Shown piece by piece: positions 42,284 through 50,565 of a DNA stretch of 64,000 nucleotides (positions are counted from its first letter, which is position 1; every line of letters begins with the position of its first letter). Both the position numbers and the translations under genes were made by a program. Location: the NCBI RefSeq assembly GCF_003490935.1, contig NZ_QQGD01000003.1, positions 1 through 64,000 of the forward strand, in the 5' to 3' direction. The notes beneath the pieces were generated by a model that was not told the origin of the DNA, ran no database searches, and saw only the letters and a program-made list of their open reading frames with translations. The stretch is from Haemophilus haemolyticus_M. Lineage in GTDB: Bacteria; Pseudomonadota; Gammaproteobacteria; Enterobacterales; Pasteurellaceae.

Positions 42284-42676
42284 TTATTTTGATTTTAATA
42301 GTTCAATAATCTCTTTTAATGCCTTAATTTCATCATCTTTTTGAGCTAATAACGTATCTTTCATTGCCAGTAAACTATTTAATTTTTCATTTTCAGCTGT
42401 TAATACTTCATTAGTACCGAAATGACTGTTAGTTAAGTTATAAGAATTATCACCGCCTACCGCAAAGAAAATTGATCTATCCTTACAAGTAATTAATTCG
42501 CCCATATCAATATTAAATACATTCGCAATTTGCTGTAATTTATCTAAATTAATACTGCTTTGTCCACGTTCAATTTTTGCATAGCCATTCGGCGACATCG
42601 AAAGTTTTTCTGCCATTTCTTCTTGCGACCATTGATTGATTTCTCTCATTACGCGAATTTTATCGTGGACTTCCAT
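42284..42676 (-). CDS. XRE-family transcriptional regulator with C-terminal coiled coil
   Basis: A 130-residue DNA-binding protein. The N-terminal Cro/CI-type helix-turn-helix covers about residues 5-60 (IRVMREINQWSQEEMAEKLS...YAKIERGQSSINLDKLQQIA). The C-terminal third (about 95-130) is a coiled coil with leucine heptads (KLNSLLAMKDTLLAQKDDEIKAL), probably for dimerisation. AAGGAAAC precedes the start. It is divergent from the surface lipoprotein-Slam pair, and a 7-bp inverted repeat lies in the shared upstream region, so it is the likely regulator of that pair and itself. Confidence 0.85.
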   Translation of the reverse strand: MEVHDKIRVMREINQWSQEEMAEKLSMSPNGYAKIERGQSSINLDKLQQIANVFNIDMGELITCKDRSIFFAVGGDNSYNLTNSHFGTNEVLTAENEKLNSLLAMKDTLLAQKDDEIKALKEIIELLKSK

Positions 42677-42704
42677 TTTGTTTCCTTAAAGTGCGGTTTT
42701 AGAA

Positions 42705-42728
42705 AGTGTCAGATGAGTTTTTGACACT
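42705..42728. promoter_or_regulatory. Inverted repeat operator candidate in the divergent XRE/lipoprotein control region
   Basis: AGTGTCA (42705-42711) and TGACACT (42722-42728) are exact inverted copies separated by 10 bases. The right half overlaps a perfect -35-like TTGACA (42721-42726). A likely -10 for the lipoprotein, TATAAC, is at 42759-42764, and the repeat also lies within 30 bases of the XRE start. This is a good place for the XRE protein to control both directions. Confidence 0.55.
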
Positions 42729-42801
42729 GTTCGGTTGTGGTGAAAAATTGCGGTTGAGTATAACATTTACACGAAATTTATCCAATCTTGAGGACTTTTT
42801 T

Positions 42802-43539
42802 ATGACAATGACATTTACTAGATCATTATTAGCAACAGCCGTAATTGTGGGATTAACTGCTTGTGGTTCAGGTGGTGGTAATGGTATGAATAACAACACA
42901 ACTAGTCAAGTTACAGGAAAAACGGGCGCAATGTATACCGTTTCATTAACTAATGATAATAAAATAGGGACGGTCACGAAAACACCATTAAATAGTTCTG
43001 ATATTAATTCTCTGAATTTAGATAGCGCATCAACACAACGTATTAATGAAGCTATGAATAAAATTTCAGAGGAATTTAAATCAAAAACAGGATTAGATGT
43101 TGTTACTGGAGCAGCAATTGTTTCTAATGGAGAAAAGTTTCATATTATCTATAACGGTAATCCCACAGAAACAATGCCAGTACAAGGTTCAATCCATTAT
43201 AAAGGTTCTGCCGTTTTAGGGGGATGGTCTGCGGATGCTCCACTCTCAATTGAAAAAGGAACCTCTCAATTTGATGTGAATTTTGCTGATAATACTTTAA
43301 CTGGAACATTAAATGTTCCGAATTTTTCTCTTGTTTCCATATCAGCTAGCGTATCAGGAAATGGTTTTTCTGGTCGAGCTACATCCCCTGATGCTCCTGA
43401 TGGTGCTGTTGTAGAGGGAAAATTTTATGGAAAAGATGTGCTTAGTTTATCAGGAATGTTAAAAACAAATACATTTACAGATAATTTTGGTGGGGCAGGG
43501 ATCTTTAGTGCTATTGATGAAACGAAAATAACACAATAA
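42802..43539 (+). CDS. TbpB-like surface lipoprotein, Slam substrate candidate
   Basis: A 245-residue lipoprotein with lipobox LTAC and acylated Cys18, followed at once by a flexible Gly/Ser/Asn-rich tether (GSGGGNGMNNN), as in surface-exposed neisserial and Haemophilus lipoproteins. The C-terminal half has the eight-strand barrel pattern of transferrin-binding protein B-like domains, with alternating hydrophobic strands and the hallmark VEGKFYGKDVLSLSGML. The N-terminal half lacks clear similarity to a named ligand-binding domain. The ATG at 42802 has GAGGA upstream; a longer frame reaches back into the promoter. The stop shares a base with the next start, tying it to the Slam gene. Ligand is unknown; host iron or heme proteins are possible by analogy. 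Confidence 0.8.
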   Translation: MTMTFTRSLLATAVIVGLTACGSGGGNGMNNNTTSQVTGKTGAMYTVSLTNDNKIGTVTKTPLNSSDINSLNLDSASTQRINEAMNKISEEFKSKTGLDVVTGAAIVSNGEKFHIIYNGNPTETMPVQGSIHYKGSAVLGGWSADAPLSIEKGTSQFDVNFADNTLTGTLNVPNFSLVSISASVSGNGFSGRATSPDAPDGAVVEGKFYGKDVLSLSGMLKTNTFTDNFGGAGIFSAIDETKITQ

Positions 43540-44807
43540 TGTTATTTATTCAGATAATGAAAAATATAATAGTCTTTTTATCACTATGTTTAATTAGTTC
43601 TAATATTTATAGTGAAACGAGAGCAATTAATTATAATTCATCTGACATAAAACAAAATCCAGCAATAATAGAAATGTTATTGCTGGATGCCATCGATGAA
43701 GACAATATTAATATAATAGAATCATTATTGATAGATTATCAGCAATTATATAATGCTAGACTTGATCTAATTGCTATTGCCAAATTTAAAATTGGTCAAT
43801 ACCAGTTTAATAATTATCAAAATAATGAATCTTTAAAAAATTTTCAATTAGCTAAATTAATATTTAATTTTCCGCCACTTCATTTTTACATCATAGAACA
43901 GTACCTATCCGTTTTAACAGCAAGAGATAGTTGGCAATTTTCCTTAGGTGGGAATTATTTACAAACTAAGAATGTGAATAATACGTCTAATGAGCGACAT
44001 ATTGAAAACACGGGTTTTGTGAAAAATGATGATATGTTGCCACAATCAGCACACGGCTTTGCTTATTATTTTGATGCTCAAAAAAATTGGAACATAGCGT
44101 GTTCGCACTATCTGCATTTTGCGAATAACCTGTATGGCAAAAATTATTGGGATAATCACGATTATGATGAGATCACCAACCGTACTTATTTAGGCTATCA
44201 ATATCAAAATGCTAAATATAAATTGGTGTTAAAACCGTTTTATGAGCGTCAATGGTTGGGCGGGCATCGGTATAACTGGGCAAATGGTGCTAGAGCGGAA
44301 TATAGCTTAAATCTTTCAAAAAATTGGCAGATTTCAACTGCACTTGAATTAAGTCAGCCACGTTATTTTACTCAACCAGATCGTAATGGAACAATTAAGT
44401 TAGCTTCTGTAACCTTTATTTGGCAGCCATCTGATAAAGGTTATTATTACTTAGGTTCAGATTTTATTCGCGAAACCACGCGTATAAAACAATATAGCAA
44501 TGATATGAAAGCATTACGATTAGGTTGGCGGCAAAATTGGGGTTATGCAATTGCAAGTCAAATTAATGGCTCTATTGCGTTGAAACAATATAAGGATTTT
44601 GCTTCTCTTGGTGGGATTTTGCCATTAAATAAAATTCGTCGAGATAAAATCTATTCTCTGAATTTAACTTTATGGAAACAAGATTGGCAGTATTTAGGCT
44701 TCGTACCAAAAGTGCAATTCCGTTGGAAAAAACAAGAAAGTAACATTCCTTCAATATTTTCTTATTCAGAAAAATATGTGCAGATGTTAGTAGAAAAGGA
44801 CTTTTAG
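43539..44807 (+). CDS. Surface lipoprotein assembly modifier (Slam, DUF560) outer-membrane translocator
   Basis: Outer-membrane protein of the Slam family (type XI secretion), which moves specific lipoproteins or secreted proteins to the cell surface. A signal peptide ends near SSNIYS; a helical, TPR-like periplasmic part (about residues 35-130) follows; the C-terminal barrel (about 140-422) shows many amphipathic strands with aromatic girdles, such as YLGYQYQNAKYKLVLKPFYE and WQYLGFVPKVQFRWKK. Slams are usually nearer 480-500 residues, so the TPR part here is short. Start may be ATG 43539, which overlaps the lipoprotein stop, or ATG 43557. The preceding gene is its natural client. Confidence 0.85.
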   Translation: MLFIQIMKNIIVFLSLCLISSNIYSETRAINYNSSDIKQNPAIIEMLLLDAIDEDNINIIESLLIDYQQLYNARLDLIAIAKFKIGQYQFNNYQNNESLKNFQLAKLIFNFPPLHFYIIEQYLSVLTARDSWQFSLGGNYLQTKNVNNTSNERHIENTGFVKNDDMLPQSAHGFAYYFDAQKNWNIACSHYLHFANNLYGKNYWDNHDYDEITNRTYLGYQYQNAKYKLVLKPFYERQWLGGHRYNWANGARAEYSLNLSKNWQISTALELSQPRYFTQPDRNGTIKLASVTFIWQPSDKGYYYLGSDFIRETTRIKQYSNDMKALRLGWRQNWGYAIASQINGSIALKQYKDFASLGGILPLNKIRRDKIYSLNLTLWKQDWQYLGFVPKVQFRWKKQESNIPSIFSYSEKYVQMLVEKDF

Positions 44808-44823
44808 TTATTTTATAAAAAAT

Positions 44824-44859
44824 AAAGCGATAACTTTTAGGAGAGTTATCGCTTTTTTA
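44824..44859. terminator. Bidirectional terminator between Slam gene and ilvE
   Basis: AAAGCGATAACT (44824-44835) pairs with AGTTATCGCTTT (44844-44855), then TTTT; convergent genes on both sides. Confidence 0.92.
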
Positions 44860-44871
44860 TTTCAGGAAAGA

Positions 44872-45903
44872 TTATTCCACTTTCACAATCCATCCTTCAG
44901 GTGCTTCAACATCACCGAATTGGATGCCAGTGAGTTCCTCATAAAGGCGACGTGTTACTGGGCCAACTTCAGTTTCAGAATAGAATACATGGAACTTGCC
45001 TTTATGTTGGATTCCTCCAACAGGTGAAATGACCGCTGCAGTACCACAAGCGCCAGCTTCAGCAAATTGATCTAGCTGATCGATATAAACATCGCCTTCA
45101 ATTGCTTCCATACCTAAACGCTCTTTTGCGATATGTAAAAGAGAGTATTTGGTAATACTTGGTAAAATTGATTCTGATTTTGGCGTGATAAATTTATTGT
45201 CTTTTGTGATCCCAAAGAAGTTTGCCGCACCGACTTCTTCAATTTTAGTGTGAGTTTTTGGATCTAAATAAATCGCATCAGCGAATTTACGTTCTGGCGT
45301 ACCTTGTTCTGCCGCTAATACATGTGGCAGAAGGCTTGCAGCGTAGTTACCACCCACTTTTACGCCACCTGTTCCCATTGGTGCAGCACGATCGTATTCT
45401 GTGGTAATAAAGTTAGATGGTGTCAAACCACCTTTGAAATAGGCACCCACTGGGCAGCAGAATACAGAGAAAATAAATTCTGGCGCAGCTTTCACACCAA
45501 TATTTTCACCCACACCAATTAAAAATGGACGTAAGTATAGGGTTGCTCCTGAGCCGTAAGGTCCGACCCATTCTTCGTTCGCTTTCACCACTTCTTTACA
45601 TGCACGGATAAATAATTCAGTGGGCACTTGTGGCATAAGTAAACGATCTGAAGTATGTTGCATGCGCTTTGCATTTTCTTGTGGACGGAATAAGTTGATT
45701 GAGCCGTCTTTGCAACGATAAGCTTTTAAGCCTTCAAAGCATTGTTGACCGTAGTGAAGTGCGGTAGAACCTTCGTGAATATGTAAGGTATTGTCTGTGG
45801 TGAGTTTGCCTTCGTCCCATTTACCATCTTTCCAGTGAGCAATGAAACGGTAATCTGTTTTAATATAACTAAAACCAAGGTTATTCCAGTCTAAATCTTT
45901 CAT
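44872..45903 (-). CDS. ilvE: Branched-chain amino acid aminotransferase
   Basis: PLP-dependent enzyme that makes and breaks down valine, leucine and isoleucine by transamination with glutamate. The 343-residue fold-type IV protein resembles the BCAT form of eukaryotes and many bacteria: the PLP lysine lies in TGGVKVGGNYAAS, with EVGAANFFGI and GACGTAAVISPV further on. AAGGAAG precedes the start at 45903. It stands apart from other ilv genes. Its upstream region (45904-46078) shows no attenuator or clear promoter to me. Confidence 0.95.
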   Translation of the reverse strand: MKDLDWNNLGFSYIKTDYRFIAHWKDGKWDEGKLTTDNTLHIHEGSTALHYGQQCFEGLKAYRCKDGSINLFRPQENAKRMQHTSDRLLMPQVPTELFIRACKEVVKANEEWVGPYGSGATLYLRPFLIGVGENIGVKAAPEFIFSVFCCPVGAYFKGGLTPSNFITTEYDRAAPMGTGGVKVGGNYAASLLPHVLAAEQGTPERKFADAIYLDPKTHTKIEEVGAANFFGITKDNKFITPKSESILPSITKYSLLHIAKERLGMEAIEGDVYIDQLDQFAEAGACGTAAVISPVGGIQHKGKFHVFYSETEVGPVTRRLYEELTGIQFGDVEAPEGWIVKVE

Positions 45904-46078
45904 TTTACTTCCTTAATATTATTTTTTTGAATGAAATGCTGTTTAATCTACACCATTCCAGAAGTGATTTAAATAATAAATTCTCGAAATTACGCAATTT
46001 TTAGCCAATTAAAAAGGAATAATGAAATTTTGGAAACAGGGCAGGAAATAAAGATATAGTTATGCTAAAATCAGGATG
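45904..46078. other. Upstream region of ilvE, nothing further recognised
   Basis: AT-rich DNA between the ilvE start and the gcvB terminator. No ORF, leader peptide or clear promoter hexamers could be supported. Confidence 0.5.
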
Positions 46079-46255
46079 AAAAAAACGCCACTCAATGAGA
46101 GCAGCGTTTAACCAAATCGGTTTAATAATATACAGGAAGTAAATGAGTAACATATTTGTTACTCAAGTTCGGTTACCCGAACTATATGCAAACACAACAT
46201 CATACTTAAGTCCGAAACTCATTAACTAGTAAGGAATTACCAATCATTAAGTATG
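46079..46255 (-). ncRNA. gcvB: GcvB small regulatory RNA
   Basis: Hfq-dependent sRNA that represses amino acid uptake and metabolism genes. On the minus strand the 5' end folds CATACTTAA with TTAAGTATG (46247-46255 with 46201-46209). It is followed by the GU-rich R1 segment ATGTTGTGTTTG (46192-46202 region), hairpins AGTTCGGGTAACCGAACT and GAGTAAC/GTTACTC, and the conserved R2 box ACTTCCTGTA (46131-46140). The terminator is AACGC/GCGTT followed by seven T (46079-46085). Promoter TTGTTA-18-TACAAT lies at 46261-46290. Its place, divergent from gcvA, is the same as in enteric bacteria. About 177 nt, slightly shorter than E. coli GcvB. Confidence 0.9.
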
Positions 46256-46260
46256 GTTGT

Positions 46261-46290
46261 ATTGTAAGGAAAAAGGGTAGAAAATAACAA
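46261..46290 (-). promoter_or_regulatory. gcvB promoter
   Basis: TACAAT (46261-46266) and TTGTTA (46285-46290) on the minus strand, 18 bases apart, giving a start near 46254-46255. Confidence 0.65.
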
Positions 46291-46312
46291 ATGACGTTTT
46301 TTTATTTGAAGT

Positions 46313-46327
46313 ATTAGAAAAACTAAT
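46313..46327. promoter_or_regulatory. GcvA binding site (LysR T-N11-A box)
   Basis: ATTAGAAAAACTAAT is an inverted repeat ATTAG-N5-CTAAT, containing the CTAAT core known for E. coli GcvA. It sits about 60-70 bases upstream of the gcvB start, the usual activating position, and overlaps the -35 region of a gcvA promoter whose -10 would be TATTAT at 46345-46350, fitting autorepression. Confidence 0.65.
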
Positions 46328-46379
46328 CCGAATTAAATCTTGTCTATTATAGACAAAAATTTTATGAATGGAAATACTT

Positions 46380-47273
46380 ATGTATAAACGTTTGCCACCA
46401 TTGAATTCGCTAAAATCTTTTGAGGCAGCTGCTCGCCATTTAAGTTTTACTAAAGCAGCAGATGAGCTTTGTGTCACACAAGCGGCAGTTAGTCATCAAA
46501 TTAAATTATTAGAAGAGTTCTTAGGAATTGAATTATTTAAGCGAAAGAATCGTTCTTTAGAATTAACAGAGCTTGGAAAAGCATATTTTGTTGATATTAA
46601 TAAAATTCTACGTCGTTTAAATGAAGCAACAGATCGATTATTAACGTTAAAAACGGATCCGCATTTAAATATTAGCGTGCCACAAACTTTTGGTATCCAA
46701 TGGCTCGTGCCACATTTAAGTGAATTTAATCAGCTTTATCCGCAAATTGAGGTGCGTTTAACAGGCGTGGATCAAGATGAAGGCTTGTTAAATAAAGAAA
46801 TTGATCTTGCTATTTATTATGGTTTGGGAAATTGGCAGAATCTTCAAGTAGATCGTCTTTGCGAAGAAAATTTATTGATTTTAGCCTCACCCGAATTGCT
46901 AGCGGAAAATCCAATTATTCAGCCTGAAGATTTAAAAAAACACACATTAATTCACATTCATACACGTGATAATTGGCAAGCGATGGCAAATCATTTACAG
47001 TTAGATGATTTAAATATTCAGCAAGGGCCGTTATTTAGCCATACATTTATGGCATTACAGGCAGCAATTCATGGGCAAGGCATTGTATTAGCTAATCGCC
47101 TATTAGCCTTGCAAGAAATTGAAAATGGCTCATTAAAAGTGGTATTACCAACCAATTTACCTGATCCGAAATCATTTTATGTGGTTAATCATCTTGATCG
47201 CCTTGATGACCAAAAAATTCAAGCATTCCGTCAGTGGATTATTAACTCAATTAAACAAGAAGAAAATGAATAA
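46380..47273 (+). CDS. gcvA: LysR-family glycine cleavage regulator GcvA
   Basis: Transcription factor that activates the glycine cleavage operon and gcvB in response to glycine. The N-terminal winged helix (about residues 5-62) includes the recognition region FTKAADELCVTQAAVSHQIKLLE; the rest is the periplasmic-binding-type effector domain with RNWPG-like GNWQNLQVDRL and HGQGIVLANR. The ATG at 46380 gives 297 residues and aligns with E. coli GcvA; an ATG at 46368 is in frame. It is divergent from gcvB with a LysR box between. Its end overlaps rlmM by 8 bases. Confidence 0.93.
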   Translation: MYKRLPPLNSLKSFEAAARHLSFTKAADELCVTQAAVSHQIKLLEEFLGIELFKRKNRSLELTELGKAYFVDINKILRRLNEATDRLLTLKTDPHLNISVPQTFGIQWLVPHLSEFNQLYPQIEVRLTGVDQDEGLLNKEIDLAIYYGLGNWQNLQVDRLCEENLLILASPELLAENPIIQPEDLKKHTLIHIHTRDNWQAMANHLQLDDLNIQQGPLFSHTFMALQAAIHGQGIVLANRLLALQEIENGSLKVVLPTNLPDPKSFYVVNHLDRLDDQKIQAFRQWIINSIKQEENE

Positions 47274-48357
47274 ACTCGCATTATATTGTCGCCCAGGTTT
47301 TGAGAAAGAAGTTGCCGCAGAGATTACCGATCAGGCAAGTAATTTAGGTGTATTTGGTTTTGCACGAGTACAAGATAATTCGGGCTATGTCATTTTTGAA
47401 TGTTATCAACCTGATGAGGCTGATCGCCTTGCCCGAGACATTCCTTTTAACCGTTTGATTTTTGCTCGTCAGATGATGGTTATTTCTGATTTATTGGAAG
47501 ATTTAGATCCTGCTGATCGTATTAGTCCCATCGTGGCGGCGTTTGAAGCATTATCACAACAAGTTAATTTTACTCAATCTAGCGAGCTTTTTGTAGAAAC
47601 TGCAGACACAAATGAAGCGAAGGAGCTTTCCACTTTTTGTCGTAAATTTACCGTGCCTTTACGTCAGGCATTGAAAAAACAAGGCTGGCTTTCGGCAAAG
47701 GCGAGTCAAAAGAGCGGTCAATTTTTACATTGTTTTTTTGTAAAACCGAATTGCTGCTATGTGGGATATTCTTATGTGGATAATCATTCCCCCCATTTTA
47801 TGGGAATCCCTCGTTTAAAATTTCCGGCAGATGCCCCAAGTCGATCTACGTTAAAACTAGAAGAAGCTATTTTGACTTTTATTCCGCGTAAAGAAGAGCA
47901 TAAACGTTTAAATGAAAATATGGTTGGCGTTGATTTAGGGGCTTGCCCTGGCGGTTGGACGTATCAATTAGTCAAACGTGGTTTATTTGTTTATGCGGTT
48001 GATCACGGAAAAATGGCAGCAAGTTTGCATGATACGGGGCGTATTGAACATTGCGCGGAAGATGGTTTTAAATTTCAGCCTCCCAAAAAGAAAAAAGTGG
48101 ATTGGTTAGTCTGTGATATGGTGGAACAACCAAGTCGTATTTCTTTATTGATTGGTAAATGGTTGTTGAATGGTTGGTGCCGAGAAACGATCTTCAATTT
48201 AAAATTACCCATGAAAAAACGTTATCAGGAAGTTGTATTATGTTTAGAAAACTTGGCTGTTATGTTGGCTGAGCAGAATTTGAATTTTGAGATTCAAGCA
48301 AAACATTTATATCACGATCGTGAAGAAATCACGGTTCATATAGCATTAAAATCTTGA
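47266..48357 (+). CDS. rlmM: 23S rRNA 2'-O-ribose C2498 methyltransferase RlmM
   Basis: SAM-dependent enzyme that methylates the 2'-OH of C2498 in 23S rRNA. The N-terminal THUMP-like domain is followed by a Rossmann methyltransferase with SAM motif VGVDLGACPGGWTYQL and the catalytic aspartate region VDWLVCDMVEQP. It is 363 residues. The start ATG lies within the gcvA stop region (ATGAATAA), so translation is probably coupled, the same order as gcvA-rlmM in enteric bacteria. Confidence 0.94.
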   Translation: MNKLALYCRPGFEKEVAAEITDQASNLGVFGFARVQDNSGYVIFECYQPDEADRLARDIPFNRLIFARQMMVISDLLEDLDPADRISPIVAAFEALSQQVNFTQSSELFVETADTNEAKELSTFCRKFTVPLRQALKKQGWLSAKASQKSGQFLHCFFVKPNCCYVGYSYVDNHSPHFMGIPRLKFPADAPSRSTLKLEEAILTFIPRKEEHKRLNENMVGVDLGACPGGWTYQLVKRGLFVYAVDHGKMAASLHDTGRIEHCAEDGFKFQPPKKKKVDWLVCDMVEQPSRISLLIGKWLLNGWCRETIFNLKLPMKKRYQEVVLCLENLAVMLAEQNLNFEIQAKHLYHDREEITVHIALKS

Positions 48358-48392
48358 GTGAATTGTTTTCATAACCAAAAAGGACGTCGCGA

Positions 48393-49562
48393 ATGAATTT
48401 ACACGAATACCAAGCCAAACAACTATTTGAGCAGTATGGATTACCCGTAAAAAATGGGGCGGTCTGTCAATCTGTTGATGAGGTAGATTTGGTACTAGCT
48501 CAACTTTCAGACGATAAGTGGGCAGCGAAATGCCAAGTTCATGCGGGTGGGCGTGGTAAAGCGGGTGGCGTTAAATTGGTACAGGATGTAGAGGAAGCAA
48601 GATCTTTTGCAGAAAAATGGCTAGGACAACGTTTAGTCACTTTTCAAACGGATAAATTGGGTCAGCCAGTAAACCAGATTTATTTTGAAGAAACTTGCGA
48701 TATTGATAAAGAATTTTACTTAAGTGCGGTTGTTGATCGCGCCTCTCAAAAAGTGGTGTTTATTGCTTCTCCTGCTGGTGGAATGAATATTGAAGAAGTC
48801 GCGCAAAATTCACCGCACTTACTTCACAAAATCACCATTGATCCTTTATTTGGAGAATTGCCTTATCAAGGGCGTGAATTAGCTTTTAAATTAGGGTTAA
48901 GTGGTACGCAAAACAAACAGTTTACCGATATCTTTATGGGTTTATCTCGTTTGTTTTTAGAAAAAGATTTATCTTTAGTGGAAGTCAATCCGCTTGTTCT
49001 GACTAAACAAGGCAATTTGGTTTGTCTCGACGCCAAAATATCTGTCGATGATAACGCTTTATTTCGCCATAAAGATCTCTTAGAACTTCAAGATTTAACT
49101 CAAAATGATGCCCGTGAAGCAGAAGCTGAAAAATTCCAGTTAAACTATGTGGCTTTAGAGGGCAACATTGGTTGTATGGTAAACGGGGCTGGGCTTGCAA
49201 TGGGAACAATGGATATTGTGAAACTCTATGGTGGGAAGCCTGCGAATTTTCTTGATGTCGGTGGTGGTGCAACGAAAGAGCGGGTTGCTGAAGCATTCAA
49301 AATCATTTTAACCGATCCTTCAGTGAAGGTGATTTTAGTAAATATTTTTGGTGGCATTGTTCGTTGTGATTTGATTGCTGAAGGCGTGATTGCTGCAGTA
49401 AATGAAGTGGGCGTGAGAGTGCCTGTGGTTGTTCGATTAGAAGGAACAAATGCTGAAATCGGTCGCCAAATTTTAGCGGAAAGCAATGTTAATATTCTTA
49501 CCGCACAGAGTTTACAACAAGCCGCAGAATTAGCCGTGAATGCAGCAAAAGGAGAACACTAA
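48393..49562 (+). CDS. sucC: Succinyl-CoA synthetase beta subunit
   Basis: ADP-forming subunit of the TCA-cycle enzyme that makes succinate with substrate-level phosphorylation. The N-terminal ATP-grasp domain carries the P-loop-like HAGGRGKAGGVKL; the CoA-ligase domain carries the conserved FVNIFGGIVRCD-type block (VKVILVNIFGGIVRCDLI). It is 389 residues. AGGACG precedes the start. It overlaps sucD by one base. In H. influenzae, which lacks an oxidative TCA arm, it serves the reductive branch. Confidence 0.97.
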   Translation: MNLHEYQAKQLFEQYGLPVKNGAVCQSVDEVDLVLAQLSDDKWAAKCQVHAGGRGKAGGVKLVQDVEEARSFAEKWLGQRLVTFQTDKLGQPVNQIYFEETCDIDKEFYLSAVVDRASQKVVFIASPAGGMNIEEVAQNSPHLLHKITIDPLFGELPYQGRELAFKLGLSGTQNKQFTDIFMGLSRLFLEKDLSLVEVNPLVLTKQGNLVCLDAKISVDDNALFRHKDLLELQDLTQNDAREAEAEKFQLNYVALEGNIGCMVNGAGLAMGTMDIVKLYGGKPANFLDVGGGATKERVAEAFKIILTDPSVKVILVNIFGGIVRCDLIAEGVIAAVNEVGVRVPVVVRLEGTNAEIGRQILAESNVNILTAQSLQQAAELAVNAAKGEH

Positions 49563-50431
49563 TGGCGATTTTAATTGATAAAAATACCAAAGTGATTTGC
49601 CAAGGTTTTACTGGTGGACAAGGGACTTTTCATTCTGAACAAGCATTAGCCTACGGAACGCAATTAGTCGGTGGCGTATCACCAAATAAAGGTGGAACCA
49701 CTCATCTTGGTTTGCATGTATTTAATACAGTTCATGAAGCTGTCGAAAATACGGGGGCTACAGCGACAGTCATTTATGTACCAGCACCATTTTGTAAAGA
49801 TGCCATAATTGAAGCTATTGATGCAGGGATTAAGTTAATTGTCTGCATTACTGAGGGCATCCCTACATTGGATATGCTTAAGGTGAAACAAAAATTAAAT
49901 GAAACTGGCGTTGTGATGATTGGACCAAATTGCCCAGGCGTGATTACACCTGATGAATGTAAAATTGGTATCATGCCAGGACACATATATAAAAAAGGCA
50001 AAGTGGGGATTGTTTCTCGTTCTGGTACTTTAACTTATGAAGCGGTAAAGCAAACTACAGATGAAGGCTTTGGACAATCTACTTGTGTGGGTATCGGTGG
50101 CGATCCTATTCCAGGCTCGAGTTTTATTGATATTCTTGAAAGGTTTCAACAAGATCCCGAAACAGAAGCCATTGTGATGATTGGCGAGATCGGCGGTTCC
50201 GCAGAGGAAGAAGCGGCAACCTTCATTAAAGATAAGGTCACTAAACCCGTGGTAGCTTATATTGCTGGGATTACTGCACCAAAAGGCAAACGGATGGGAC
50301 ATGCGGGGGCGATTATTAGTGGTGGAAAAGGCACTGCCGCAGAAAAAATTGCAGCGCTTGAGGCCGCAGGTGTGACTTGTGTAAAAAGTCTCGCTGAAAT
50401 TGGTGCAGCCTTGAGAAAGGTATTAAAATAA
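49562..50431 (+). CDS. sucD: Succinyl-CoA synthetase alpha subunit
   Basis: CoA-binding subunit with the phosphohistidine. The Rossmann CoA domain shows GFTGGQGTFHSEQAL, the GPNCPGVITP loop is present, and the active-site histidine is in KRMGHAGAIISGGKG. It is 289 residues. The start ATG shares a base with the sucC stop (TAATG). It ends before a strong terminator. The two subunits form a heterotetramer. Confidence 0.97.
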   Translation: MAILIDKNTKVICQGFTGGQGTFHSEQALAYGTQLVGGVSPNKGGTTHLGLHVFNTVHEAVENTGATATVIYVPAPFCKDAIIEAIDAGIKLIVCITEGIPTLDMLKVKQKLNETGVVMIGPNCPGVITPDECKIGIMPGHIYKKGKVGIVSRSGTLTYEAVKQTTDEGFGQSTCVGIGGDPIPGSSFIDILERFQQDPETEAIVMIGEIGGSAEEEAATFIKDKVTKPVVAYIAGITAPKGKRMGHAGAIISGGKGTAAEKIAALEAAGVTCVKSLAEIGAALRKVLK

Positions 50432-50462
50432 TTTCATAAAATTAACCGCACTTTAATTTGAC

Positions 50463-50494
50463 AAGGCGTAGATTGACTCTCTACGCCTTTATTT
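50463..50494 (+). terminator. Terminator of sucCD
   Basis: AAGGCGTAGA (50463-50472) pairs with TCTACGCCTT (50480-50489), then TATTTTT. Confidence 0.9.
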
Positions 50495-50565
50495 TTATAT
50501 GCTCGCCATTATAAAGTGAGCGCAAAACTGCTATAATCAGCACACACTTTTTAAGGAAGAAACAC

